Assembly: GCA_029259345.1 (NCBI GenBank)
Contig: JAPDIX010000012.1
Span: 1 to 59,932 of the forward strand
DNA: 59,932 nt
Source of the DNA: Archaeoglobi archaeon
GTDB taxonomy: Archaea > Halobacteriota > Archaeoglobi > Archaeoglobales > Archaeoglobaceae
Direction of reading: 5' to 3'
Every line of letters begins with the position of its first letter. The first letter of the stretch is position 1. Under the pieces are notes generated by a model. It ran no database searches. It was not told the DNA's origin and saw only the letters and a program-made list of their open reading frames with translations. A program made the translations under genes and the position numbers. Below are positions 8,701 through 15,592 of the stretch, piece after piece.

Positions 8701-8846
8701 ATTCTGCCTGTTGTGTAAGGGGGGCCGTCAACAAAGTAGAATTTTCTACCCCCTTTTTCCTTTACCTTTCTGTAAACGTCATTATCTTTCCAGAACCTGA
8801 AAATCTCGGATTCCACATTCTTAGGTGAGTATTTAGCGGGAAGCAT
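5790..8846 (-). CDS. ileS: Isoleucyl-tRNA synthetase
   Basis: 1018 aa, archaeal/eukaryal-type class Ia synthetase that charges tRNA-Ile in the cytoplasm. Seen: the HIGH-equivalent TTGRIHLGTAWNK near residue 48, DTPGWDMHGLPIEV, the editing (CP1) domain with VIWTTTPWTLPANMAV and GCVHIAPGHGVEDY, DVWFDSGVASWG, KMSKS within DEQGRKMSKSLGNVV near residue 595, and a C-terminal anticodon-binding region. The length is normal and no frameshift is seen. The ATG at 8846 is preceded by a T-rich region with no clear Shine-Dalgarno. It appears monocistronic. A 325-aa antisense ORF (7119-8096 +) is a shadow of this gene. Confidence 0.97.
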   Translation of the reverse strand: MLPAKYSPKNVESEIFRFWKDNDVYRKVKEKGGRKFYFVDGPPYTTGRIHLGTAWNKVIKDTILRYKRMMGYTPTDTPGWDMHGLPIEVKVEQELGFRTKRDIESFGIDKFIEKCMNYALANKDAMTEQFKMLGVWMDWERPYMTIKAEYMNAAWFAIKRAYERGLLERKKRVVNWCYRCETALADAEVEYWDEEDPSIYVKFPVKGENNTYIVIWTTTPWTLPANMAVAIHPSLEYAKIRAVKNGEVEYLILAKELADSVLGKGDYDTWEVVETYLGEDLEGLEYEHPLADEVPIQKKWRHQVFFADFVTAENTGCVHIAPGHGVEDYELGAEKGLEVFNPVDDRGIYTEEAGKYAGKHVKEANDEIIDDLYRKDLLLVEGRVVHRYGHCWRCKTPIIYRATEQWFIKITELKDEMIREIDMVQWIPEWAGSARFKEWVSNAKDWCISRQRYWGIPLPIWICEECGKIRVVGSIEEVPWESDLDLHRPKIDAVIFDCECGGKMKRVPDVFDVWFDSGVASWGSIAYPLRKEKFEELWPADFITEGHDQTRGWFYSQLGTSVICFDKAPYKAVLMHGFTLDEQGRKMSKSLGNVVEPEEVVGQIGADGFRLYVLYSAPWEDLRFSWEEARNVNRMLNIVWNAVRFAYTYMNLDNYRFDGEMGELKIEDRWILSRLESFCKEANDAMEGYQIHRVVRAFFEFFVEDFSRWYIQLIRPRVWEERDSPSKIAAYYTMFRVIDRTMRIIAPFAPFISEWFYQHVIKRFRDGKESIFLESYPEPEIELINSELEEAMKVAKDVVEAASNARNKAKRKLRWPLRELVVESENEKVRKAVELLEEIIRYQCNVKNVRVVTSFEKEVVIKPNYKVIGPLLKDKAGKFADYVSNLKEIPEKIEFEGEEIDSREALVVDYKLPEGYEYADFPGGFVYIYKELDDELIREAYARELIRRIQEMRKELDLDVEEFIGTTVEMDPELVEGWEDYIKSETRSEKLIFGKAEGYVKVWDIEGKKVKIGIKRMS

Positions 8847-9080
8847 GAAACCACAACTCCTCGTAGATTAAAAAAGTTACTTGAAAGCCTTAACATCTTC
8901 CTTCACAATTTACTTTGTAGATGCATCTATGGATCCGGTCTGATCAAAAGGGCTATTGCCGGGTTTGTAGAATGTTTTGGTTGGAACCAACATAAACCCC
9001 GAATTTCTGCTCGACACTCTTGTAGTCTGCCAACCTCTGTAAAGCTTTCTTTTCCCTGACTCTCGGGAGATTGCTATATA
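8847..9080. other. Intergenic region between ileS and the MFS exporter; possible decayed coding trace
   Basis: It carries the ileS upstream region (minus strand). Between about 8960 and 9075 the minus strand reads a protein-like stretch (RVREKKALQRLADYKSVEQK) with no start and no recognised family. I treat it as a possible gene scrap, not a gene. Confidence 0.25.
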
Positions 9081-10577
9081 CTACATGCTTTCTAATTTTG
9101 TATTCGAACCACTTACTCTTCTCAGATGCTCCTCACCACTGAGAAACAGCACAATAACGATGAGACTGACAATTGGAATCCACAGAACCGATTGGAACAC
9201 GTAATGAAGGCTCTCGATGAAGGAGTCCGACATCAATACGAGTGGGGCAGGATTGCCCATTAAAGCATAAAACTTCAACATCCCCATCGTCCCCGGATCA
9301 GGGAGCTGATTACCGTAACCCGGAATGAGATCTTTCATTTTCTCCGTAAACAGCACTCCTCCAATCGCAACTCCAAGAGCTTGAGCAAGAGTGTTTATTG
9401 TCCTCACCGCGCCATTAGCCATTCCTGCCTTTTGGGGTGGCACTGATGCCATGATGACGTTAAAGGCTGGAGGCATCAAAAGACCGATTCCAATTCCGAG
9501 TGTCGTCAGTTTCGGAAAAAGTTCCCAGTAATCAGTATCATACTCAATCGTTGATAGGAAATACAGGCCAATGAAGAAAAAGATTGGGCCTACGGTCATC
9601 ATGTATTTCGGATTCATCCTGTCACTGAGTCTTCCGGCAACTGGTGCTACTACGGCATTTGTCAGAGGTATGGCGACGAGCCAGTAACCAGCATCCTCTG
9701 CTGTCAACCCCTTAATACCCTGAAGAAAGAAGGGCAAGATGAAAAGACTGGCTGAAAGACCAAGGAAGAGGATAGATAAGGCCGTTATCCCTACAGTGAA
9801 ATTCCTTACTTTAAACAAGCTCACATCGAGTAACGGATATGGACATGTGATTTCCCTGACTACGAATGCCAGCAGATATGGGAAGGCGACGATAAAGCAT
9901 GCGAGCGTTTTCTGATTCCACCACCCCCAGTCCTGTCCTTTGATTATACCCAGCGTTAATGCACCAAGACCGACAGACAGCAAAATCAGTCCAGCAAAAT
10001 CAATTGGTTCTTTGGTTCTTGCCGGCATTGGAGGCAGGAAAATCCACGCCATCGCCACAGCAGCCATACTGACGGGAACGTTGATGTAAAAAACCCAGTG
10101 CCAGCTTAAATTTGTTGTCAACCAACCACCAATTATCGGACCGAGTGAGAATGCAGATGCAGTTAAAATTGCATTCAGACCCATTGCAGCCCCTCTTTTA
10201 CCCGGTGGAAACAGCTCCACCATAATTGCAAGAATATTACCGCTGAGCATAGCCCCTCCAAAAGCCTGTAAAACTCTAAAAGCGATGAGAGATCCAACAT
10301 CCCACGATTCTGCGCAGAGGTAACTGCTTATACCAAACAAAATCATTCCGGCCATGTAATAATAATCTCTCCTCACCATGTCGCCGAGCTTACCTGCAAG
10401 AACAAGCAAAACAACCATCGTGATTGTGTAAGCATTGAGTATCCACTGCACATCTGACGCTTTTGCATTGAAATCCTCCGCAATTCTCGGCAATGCAACG
10501 TTTAGAACGCTTACATCGAGAAGAACCATGAACAGACCGAGACCGACTGGGATCAATGCAAACCAGTTACTTCGCAT
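9081..10577 (-). CDS. MFS transporter of the DHA2 (EmrB/QacA) drug-exporter family, 14 TM segments
   Basis: 498 aa with about 14 hydrophobic segments. The first helix has GLFMVLLDVSVLNVALP, whose Asp in 'LDxSVLNVALP' is the DHA2 family hallmark. Motif A appears as GKLGDMVRRDYYYMAG between TM2 and TM3, and antiporter motif C as GPIIGGWL in TM5. Such proteins export drugs or metabolites in exchange for protons across the cytoplasmic membrane. The start ATG 10577 is followed directly by MRSNWFALIPV. No linked regulator is apparent. The substrate is unknown; transfer from bacteria is plausible but not shown. Confidence 0.88.
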   Translation of the reverse strand: MRSNWFALIPVGLGLFMVLLDVSVLNVALPRIAEDFNAKASDVQWILNAYTITMVVLLVLAGKLGDMVRRDYYYMAGMILFGISSYLCAESWDVGSLIAFRVLQAFGGAMLSGNILAIMVELFPPGKRGAAMGLNAILTASAFSLGPIIGGWLTTNLSWHWVFYINVPVSMAAVAMAWIFLPPMPARTKEPIDFAGLILLSVGLGALTLGIIKGQDWGWWNQKTLACFIVAFPYLLAFVVREITCPYPLLDVSLFKVRNFTVGITALSILFLGLSASLFILPFFLQGIKGLTAEDAGYWLVAIPLTNAVVAPVAGRLSDRMNPKYMMTVGPIFFFIGLYFLSTIEYDTDYWELFPKLTTLGIGIGLLMPPAFNVIMASVPPQKAGMANGAVRTINTLAQALGVAIGGVLFTEKMKDLIPGYGNQLPDPGTMGMLKFYALMGNPAPLVLMSDSFIESLHYVFQSVLWIPIVSLIVIVLFLSGEEHLRRVSGSNTKLESM

Positions 10578-10648
10578 GATTCTCGAATTTACTGAAGATA
10601 AGTTAAGCTTTTTGTCAAATGAAATAAAGTCAGATGAATGTTAAACAT

Positions 10649-11359
10649 CTACTTTCTGCCGTATAGATCAAAGCTCCTGTACAGCTCTCCCCTGAGTTCG
10701 GCAAATTCCTGCGAAGCCCTATCCCTCGGCTTTGGTAAGCCAACTTCAACAGTTCTGACAACTCTGGCCGGGCGTGGCGAAAATATCACAATCCTGTCCG
10801 CAAGAAACAGAGCTTCATCTATGCTGTGAGTGACAAAAACAACAGTTTTTCCCCCAACAATCCTCAAAAGTTCCTCTTGCATTCTTTCTCTCGTCCTCGC
10901 ATCAAGGCTGGCGAAGGGCTCATCCATTAGCAATAAATCCGGCTGAACTGCCAGTGCCCTTGCAATTCCAACCCTCTGCCTCATTCCCCCACTGAGCTGT
11001 TTTGGATAGTAGTCCTCAAATCCTGAAAGACCGACGAGGTCTATTATCTCTCTCACCGCTTGAGTATTCACTTCAAGCCCCGTAGCCTTTACCGCAAACA
11101 TCACGTTTTCGTAAACAGTCTTCCATGGAAGGAGCCTGTCATCCTGAAAAACGAACCCTATCCTGCCTTCAGAATCAAAAACGATTCTTCCACTGTCTGC
11201 TTTTTCAATCCCGGCCATTATTTTGAGTATTGTGGTCTTGCCACATCCACTCTCTCCGATTATGCACAAGAACTCTCCTTCATCAACGCTGAAGGTAACT
11301 CCATCAAGAACTTTCAGACTTCCGTAGCTTTTTTTAAGCCCCTCAACTATCAGCGCCAT
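10649..11359 (-). CDS. ABC transporter ATPase, SsuB/TauB type
   Basis: 236 aa nucleotide-binding subunit. Walker A GESGCGKTT, Q-loop VFQDDRLLPWKT, signature LSGGMRQRVGIARALA, Walker B LLLMDEPFASLD and the H-loop VTHSIDEALFLADR are all present. The DDRLLPW Q-loop and the HSIDEALxLADR ending are typical of nitrate/sulfonate/taurine-type importers. Last gene of the SBP-permease-ATPase operon; it overlaps the permease 3' end by 10 bp. It powers import of the ligand bound by the lipoprotein at 12093-13106. Confidence 0.93.
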   Translation of the reverse strand: MALIVEGLKKSYGSLKVLDGVTFSVDEGEFLCIIGESGCGKTTILKIMAGIEKADSGRIVFDSEGRIGFVFQDDRLLPWKTVYENVMFAVKATGLEVNTQAVREIIDLVGLSGFEDYYPKQLSGGMRQRVGIARALAVQPDLLLMDEPFASLDARTRERMQEELLRIVGGKTVVFVTHSIDEALFLADRIVIFSPRPARVVRTVEVGLPKPRDRASQEFAELRGELYRSFDLYGRK

Positions 11360-12096
11360 GGCATCACCAGTCTTTCAGCTTTTAGCAGCAGCCAATTCAT
11401 GATATACCCAACCACTCCGATCATGGCCATCCCTGCTACAATCTCCGCAACCCTCCCACCAACCTGATACATCGTCATGATGAAGTATCCAAGCCCCTCA
11501 CCGGATGTTGCAATCATCTCGGCAGCAATTATGCTCATCCACCCCACGCCAAGCCCTATCCTTATTCCTGTCATTATGCCCTGCAAAGAGTGGGGGACGA
11601 TAATACTCTTCAAAATGAGCGAATCACTGGCTCTGAACACCTTTGCCATCTCAAGGAACTCCCCAGGGACGTTTCTTGCATAGTCAAAGACCGATATCAA
11701 ACAGGGAAAGAAGGCCCCGACAAAGACGATGAAAATTTGTGAAACCTGAACAGTGTTAGGGAAAGGTGCAAAGATAATGTAAGCAAGTGGAATCCACGCC
11801 AGAGGTGGGATTGGGCGAATAGCCTCGATTGCAGGCATTAATATCTCTCCTAAACTCCTGTTCCAGCCTGCCAGAATGGCGAGCGGGATGGCAATGCTGA
11901 ACGCTACCAATGATGCAAAAATGACTCTCAGTAGACTTGCCCAAGCATGTTCAAGGAGTGTTTTTCCCAGAACGGGTTCAGGAGTGAAAAGGAGATAAAA
12001 GAACTTCTCAGCCACCTCGTGAGGGTGAGGTAGCTCAGTAAAGAAGGCCACCACATACCATAGAAAGACAAAGAGGGCAGCACTTTTCAGTCTCAT
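11350..12096 (-). CDS. ABC transporter permease, SsuC/TauC type
   Basis: 248 aa with five or six membrane helices and the coupling-helix loop LEMAKVFRASDSLILKSIIVPHSLQGI, in which EMAKVFRAS-(9)-VPHSLQGIMTGIRIG matches the BPD_transp_1 EAA motif. The C-terminal helices include GLGVGWMSIIAAEM and GLGYFIM, familiar in SsuC/TauC/NrtB permeases. The ATG overlaps the stop of the substrate-binding protein by 4 bp (ATGA) and the 3' end overlaps the ATPase gene. The substrate is undefined: sulfonate, nitrate/bicarbonate or a thiamine precursor are all possible for this family. Confidence 0.93.
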   Translation of the reverse strand: MRLKSAALFVFLWYVVAFFTELPHPHEVAEKFFYLLFTPEPVLGKTLLEHAWASLLRVIFASLVAFSIAIPLAILAGWNRSLGEILMPAIEAIRPIPPLAWIPLAYIIFAPFPNTVQVSQIFIVFVGAFFPCLISVFDYARNVPGEFLEMAKVFRASDSLILKSIIVPHSLQGIMTGIRIGLGVGWMSIIAAEMIATSGEGLGYFIMTMYQVGGRVAEIVAGMAMIGVVGYIMNWLLLKAERLVMPWR

Positions 12097-13106
12097 GTGC
12101 CTGTCTCCAAACCTGCCTTTTCAGCAGCAATCCTTAGCAAGAAATCCTGCACAGTGCCAAACCCTGGTATTGCGACTTTCTTTCCTGCTAGTTCCTCCAA
12201 GCTCTTTGCATCCTTCGCCACTATTGCCGAACCCTCATTGTTCGCCCCCGCAATGATTTTGATCCTGATATCATCGTTAACCCTCTTCAGAGTTGCCGGA
12301 GCACCACCAAGATATCCTGCGTCAATCTCTCTGTTCTTAAATCCCTCCATCTCCATCACACCATTCGCAAACTCCTTTGCCTCAACCTGCAATCCAACCT
12401 GCTTATAGTAACTCTCTTTCATTGCCACATAAATGGCAAGCTGGTGCAGGTCGGCTGTCAAGTATCCCACCCTAACTTTTTTGTTTACCTTCTCGGGCAC
12501 CCAGCTCTCGTTCTCCTTCAACCTTTCCAAGACGTAGTCGTAAAACTCGCTGTAGAGGAAGTCCTTCAAAAACTCATCTTCACTGTCATATCCAAGATCT
12601 CCCGGCTTTTTGGTCAGATAACCTCCCCTTTCGAGTTCCTGATAGTATTTAACGAACTCCTCTTTGTCTGGATACTCAACAAACTTTATCCTCTTCAGAG
12701 CTTCTTCTACAACCTCCCTATTTTTGCCCGTGAATTCAGAAGCATATTCAAGAACTTTTTCTCTGTTCTCCTCTGAATTTATGAATCTCGTCGCCTTAAC
12801 ATGTGCCCAGACAAGGGCAACGGCAACATCCCTGTCTAATTTGTCTGATGTCGCGACAACGCAGCATGGGTGATTCGGCCAGATGTCTGCAGAAGTTGCT
12901 ATGATTTTACCGTACCCATTCACAACAGCCTCGCTTACGAATGGCTCCCACGCAACGAAGGCGTCAATCTCACCAAGTTTAAGCTGCTCCACCATATCAC
13001 GGGGAGACATTTTAACAACCCTGATCTTCCCCTTCTCCACCTCTGCTTGCTGACACCCAGCCAAGAATATCGCAAGTATCACTGCAAGGGCAATCAACCT
13101 TTTCAT
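12093..13106 (-). CDS. ABC substrate-binding lipoprotein of the SsuA/NMT1 family with lobes in permuted order
   Basis: 337 aa. Residues 1-18 are a lipoprotein signal (LAIFLAGC; Cys18 would be lipidated). Residues ~27-195 (IRVVKMSPRDMVEQLKLGEI, DAFVAWEPFVSEAVVNG, then a helical tail) match what is normally the second half of SsuA/TauA/NMT1 proteins. After a linker (~196-210), residues 211-333 (VRVGYLTADLHQLAIYVAMK, EIDAGYLGGAPATLK, SLEELAGKKVAIPGFGT) match what is normally the first half. The protein ends at AEKAGLETGT, exactly where the family would continue into 'kIrvv.m.P.d'. All residues of a two-lobed binder seem present, but circularly permuted. The stop overlaps the permease ATG, so the gene is in use in an operon. 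The ligand is unknown. The family is clear; the permutation is inferred from motif order by eye. Confidence 0.85.
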   Translation of the reverse strand: MKRLIALAVILAIFLAGCQQAEVEKGKIRVVKMSPRDMVEQLKLGEIDAFVAWEPFVSEAVVNGYGKIIATSADIWPNHPCCVVATSDKLDRDVAVALVWAHVKATRFINSEENREKVLEYASEFTGKNREVVEEALKRIKFVEYPDKEEFVKYYQELERGGYLTKKPGDLGYDSEDEFLKDFLYSEFYDYVLERLKENESWVPEKVNKKVRVGYLTADLHQLAIYVAMKESYYKQVGLQVEAKEFANGVMEMEGFKNREIDAGYLGGAPATLKRVNDDIRIKIIAGANNEGSAIVAKDAKSLEELAGKKVAIPGFGTVQDFLLRIAAEKAGLETGT

Positions 13107-13201
13107 GGTTTAACATAACTCCACCCAATTATAATTTTTCTCATTTGGCTGAAATCTTCCCAAATCAGAAAAATTTTATTAACTAATGTTCTATTCTGGT
13201 C
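13107..13201. promoter_or_regulatory. Divergent promoter region between the ABC operon and the HTH regulator
   Basis: 95 bp. For the leftward ABC operon the minus strand shows a TATA-like 'aaattataattg' about 25-40 bp upstream of the start. For the rightward regulator there is 'aaattttattaa' about 25 bp before its ATG, spacing that suggests a leaderless transcript. Sharing of so short a region makes control of the ABC operon by the adjacent regulator likely; no clean palindrome is visible. Confidence 0.5.
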
Positions 13202-13672
13202 ATGATATCGAGACTTGCGGAGTGCATAGCGAGGGGGGAGGACTTTGGCAGATGCCTTGAAAGGGTGCTTGTTGAAAAGGGCCTGAAACCTGCAGAATTC
13301 GCGAGAAAAGCTAATATCCCTCAATCAACGCTTTACAAGATTCTAAGAGGTTACAAGCCGAGATACGATACGCTTGCTAAAATTTTTTCCGCTCTGCATG
13401 AGGAAAAGGAGTTCGCTGCCCTGATCGCTGCGAGATATGTTTTGGAAGACAAGAGGTTTGATGAGAGAGTTAGGGTTTATCCTGCTACCACACTCGAAGA
13501 TGCGATAGTTGCGGTTGTGAGAGCTGAGAAAGATGGGGCAAGGGCGATTATCTGTGCCCCGGTAATCAGCAGTCTCGCCGAGAAGATAGTTGACGTGCCA
13601 GTGATAACCATAAAGCCGGAAAAAAGTGTTGAAAGGGCAGTAAAGACGGCAATTGAAAAATTCAACCTTTGA
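13202..13672 (+). CDS. HTH (XRE-type) transcriptional regulator
   Basis: 156 aa. Residues ~20-75 form an XRE-type helix-turn-helix (LKPAEFARKANIPQSTLYKI followed by LRGYKPRYDTLAKIF). The C-terminal ~70 residues (TTLEDAIVAVVRAEKDGARA, then IICAP and VDVPVITIKP) look like a small alpha/beta domain seen in archaeal HTH proteins, possibly ligand binding. It is divergent from the ABC importer operon with only 95 bp between, so it probably regulates it. The 3' end overlaps the convergent DUF4405 gene by 11 bp. Confidence 0.75.
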   Translation: MISRLAECIARGEDFGRCLERVLVEKGLKPAEFARKANIPQSTLYKILRGYKPRYDTLAKIFSALHEEKEFAALIAARYVLEDKRFDERVRVYPATTLEDAIVAVVRAEKDGARAIICAPVISSLAEKIVDVPVITIKPEKSVERAVKTAIEKFNL

Positions 13673-13925
13673 GAGTTTCTTTTACGTACATCCTCACACA
13701 TGCTCTGTTCTCGATGACGTGGAGGATAATGAGGATCGCTGCCGTAAGGGCGAGGTAGGTATGGATGTCCTCCCAGACCTGCTTTTGAAGGCCGAAAATT
13801 ATTAACTGCCCCGCCTTAGGGCCGTGTGGCCAGAAATACAGGATAAAACCAGTTATTGCTGTAATAATTCCGGTGACAATCATCGAGTAAAACAGAACGA
13901 TCCTTCTCGCTTTTCTCCAACTCAT
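13662..13925 (-). CDS. Small DUF4405-like membrane protein
   Basis: 87 aa with two strong hydrophobic helices (IVLFYSMIVTGIITAITGFI and YLALTAAILIILHVIENRA), each followed by basic residues. The pattern of His in 'EDIHTYLALTAAILIILHV' is that of DUF4405/cytochrome-b-like small membrane proteins in which the histidines may bind heme. No redox partner is adjacent. It is transcribed towards and overlaps the HTH regulator gene tail to tail. Heme binding is only a suggestion. Confidence 0.6.
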   Translation of the reverse strand: MSWRKARRIVLFYSMIVTGIITAITGFILYFWPHGPKAGQLIIFGLQKQVWEDIHTYLALTAAILIILHVIENRACVRMYVKETLKG

Positions 13926-13960
13926 ACCAATACTAGATTAGAAGATTTAATAACATAATG

Positions 13961-14001
13961 GGAAAAGTTTAAATTTACACAAAAGAAAGCAGCAAAGGGG
14001 G
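13961..14001 (+). promoter_or_regulatory. Promoter and Shine-Dalgarno of aif5A
   Basis: TATA-like 'aaaagtttaaattta' at about 13963-13977 fits the archaeal BRE/TATA pattern about 35-40 bp upstream of the coding start. 'aaaggggg' at 13994-14001 is a good ribosome-binding site for the ATG at 14008. Confidence 0.55.
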
Positions 14002-14007
14002 TTGAGT

Positions 14008-14394
14008 ATGAGAGAGCAAGTTGAGGTTAGGCAGCTCAGAGAAGGAGGATACGTGGTCATTGACGATGAGCCTTGTGAAATTATCAGTATGTCCGTCAGC
14101 AAACCCGGAAAGCACGGCGCTGCAAAGGCAAGAATTGATGCTATCGGCATCTTCGACTCGCAGAAGAGGAGTATAGTTCAGCCAGTAACAGCCAAAATCT
14201 ACGTGCCGATTGTAGAGAGGAAAAGGGCGCAGGTAATCAGTGTTACGGGTAATATAGCCCAGCTAATGGATATGGAAACCTACGAGACATTTGAACTTGA
14301 GATCCCAGAAGAACTCAAGAACAAAATAGAACCCGGAAAAGAAGTGATGTATCTTGAATCTCTCGGAAAGAGAAAAATTGAGAGAATGGCGTAA
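14008..14394 (+). CDS. eif5A: Translation initiation/elongation factor aIF5A
   Basis: 128 aa. It rescues ribosomes stalled on difficult peptide sequences after its conserved lysine is converted to (deoxy)hypusine. The modification loop SKPGKHGAAKAR is intact (Lys in PGKHG). An N-terminal SH3-like domain is followed by an OB-fold domain with DMETYETFELEIPEEL. The ORF track starts at TTG 14002; the ATG at 14008 with 'aaaggggg' just upstream is preferred. It overlaps speB by one base (TAATG), which fits because agmatinase makes the polyamine precursor for hypusine. Confidence 0.97.
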   Translation: MREQVEVRQLREGGYVVIDDEPCEIISMSVSKPGKHGAAKARIDAIGIFDSQKRSIVQPVTAKIYVPIVERKRAQVISVTGNIAQLMDMETYETFELEIPEELKNKIEPGKEVMYLESLGKRKIERMA

Positions 14395-15215
14395 TGCACA
14401 TTGACTCCTATTTCTCAATTTCCAATTCGAATTTAGAAGATGCTGAATACGTTATATTTGGAATACCATACGATGCTACACAATCTTTCAAATCAGGTTC
14501 GAGATTCGCCCCAAATGCTGTAAGGGAGGCAAGCTGGAATCTTGAAAGTTATTCCAATCTTTTTGATGTCGAGCTGAGTTTGGTTAAGGTGTGCGATGCA
14601 GGAAATGTCAACTGCGATGGCACCTTTGAGAATATAATGGAGAGGGTTAACAAATTCACATCCGAAATTGGGGCTTTTACAATTGCAATCGGTGGTGAGC
14701 ACACCGTTAGCGTTGCAGCATCACAAAAGTTCGAGGATGCCTGTTATGTGGTTTTCGATGCCCACTTCGATCTGAGAGATGAGTTTGATGGTAGCAGATA
14801 TAACCACGCATGCACAGCAAGAAGGATTCTGGAGAGCGGTAGGGATGTGATAATTCTTGGAGTGAGAAGCGGGACAAAGGAGGAAAGGGAGTTTGCTAAA
14901 GATAACGTGAAATGGGTTTACTCTTGGGAATACGATATTGGGGTGGCGCTGAAACTTTTGGATGAATATAACAGAATATACCTTTCCTTGGATATGGATG
15001 TCTTTGACCCATCCTTTGCTCCCGGAGTATCAACTCCTGAACCCTTTGGCTTAGCTCCTTTGGACTTTTTATATCTAGTTGAAAGGATTGCTGACAGAGT
15101 TGTCGGTTTTGATGTGTGTGAGGTTGTTCCAGACCAGAATAAAATCACCCAAACCTTAACTGCCAAAATTATTTTTGAGCTGATAGCGGCGAGAGTTGCA
15201 AGCGGGATGAGCTAA
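14394..15215 (+). CDS. speB: Agmatinase (ureohydrolase family)
   Basis: 273 aa. It hydrolyses agmatine to putrescine and urea (or acts on an aminopropyl-agmatine as in other thermophiles), using two Mn ions. The three metal-binding signatures are intact: GGEHTVSV, DAHFDLRDEFDG and SLDMDVFDPSFAPGVSTPEP. It is translationally coupled to aif5A, a sensible pairing because hypusine needs spermidine. The length matches archaeal agmatinases. The exact substrate (agmatine versus N1-aminopropylagmatine) cannot be read from sequence. Confidence 0.9.
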   Translation: MHIDSYFSISNSNLEDAEYVIFGIPYDATQSFKSGSRFAPNAVREASWNLESYSNLFDVELSLVKVCDAGNVNCDGTFENIMERVNKFTSEIGAFTIAIGGEHTVSVAASQKFEDACYVVFDAHFDLRDEFDGSRYNHACTARRILESGRDVIILGVRSGTKEEREFAKDNVKWVYSWEYDIGVALKLLDEYNRIYLSLDMDVFDPSFAPGVSTPEPFGLAPLDFLYLVERIADRVVGFDVCEVVPDQNKITQTLTAKIIFELIAARVASGMS

Positions 15216-15228
15216 AATTATATGAAGT

Positions 15229-15591
15229 GTGAATGAGTTAAAACCCATGAAGGTTGAGCACTATTCCTTCGGCAGAATAAGGATTGATGGAAAAGAATAC
15301 ACTTCTGATGTTATAGTGGGTTCAGGCTATCTGAAGGACGGATGGTGGAGAAAGGAGGGGCATCGAGTTCAGCTTGAGGATGTTGCCGACATACTCGATC
15401 TCGATTTTGAGGTTATAATTTTCGGCACAGGAGCGAATGGAAGGGTTAGAGTTGATGATGACGTGATAAAGGCTTTTAAAGAGAGGGGAAAGGAGGTTAA
15501 AGTGGCGGCGACAGGTGAGGCGATCAAACTTTACAACGAATTGCTGAAAAAGAATAGAAAGGTGATTTTGGCAGCCCACCTAACCTGCTGA
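15229..15591 (+). CDS. Mth938-like (DUF498) domain protein
   Basis: 120 aa from GTG 15229; an internal ATG at 15247 gives 114 aa and is equally plausible. The fold signatures YSFGRIRIDGKEYTSDVIV, FEVIIFGTGANGRVRVDDDV and a final NRKVILAAHLTC belong to the Mth938/DUF498 family. Homologues include mitochondrial NDUFAF3 and small archaeal proteins of known fold but unknown biochemical role. It lies 13 bp downstream of speB and ends 2 bp before the converging top6B stop. Confidence 0.75.
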   Translation: MNELKPMKVEHYSFGRIRIDGKEYTSDVIVGSGYLKDGWWRKEGHRVQLEDVADILDLDFEVIIFGTGANGRVRVDDDVIKAFKERGKEVKVAATGEAIKLYNELLKKNRKVILAAHLTC

Positions 15592-15592
15592 A

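Noticed and set aside
12093-13106. Permuted order as an assembly artefact
   Set aside because: Lipobox, linker and the 4-bp overlap with the permease are all in one continuous frame; an artefact would have to break exactly at lobe boundaries without disturbing the frame. Long-read confirmation would still be welcome.
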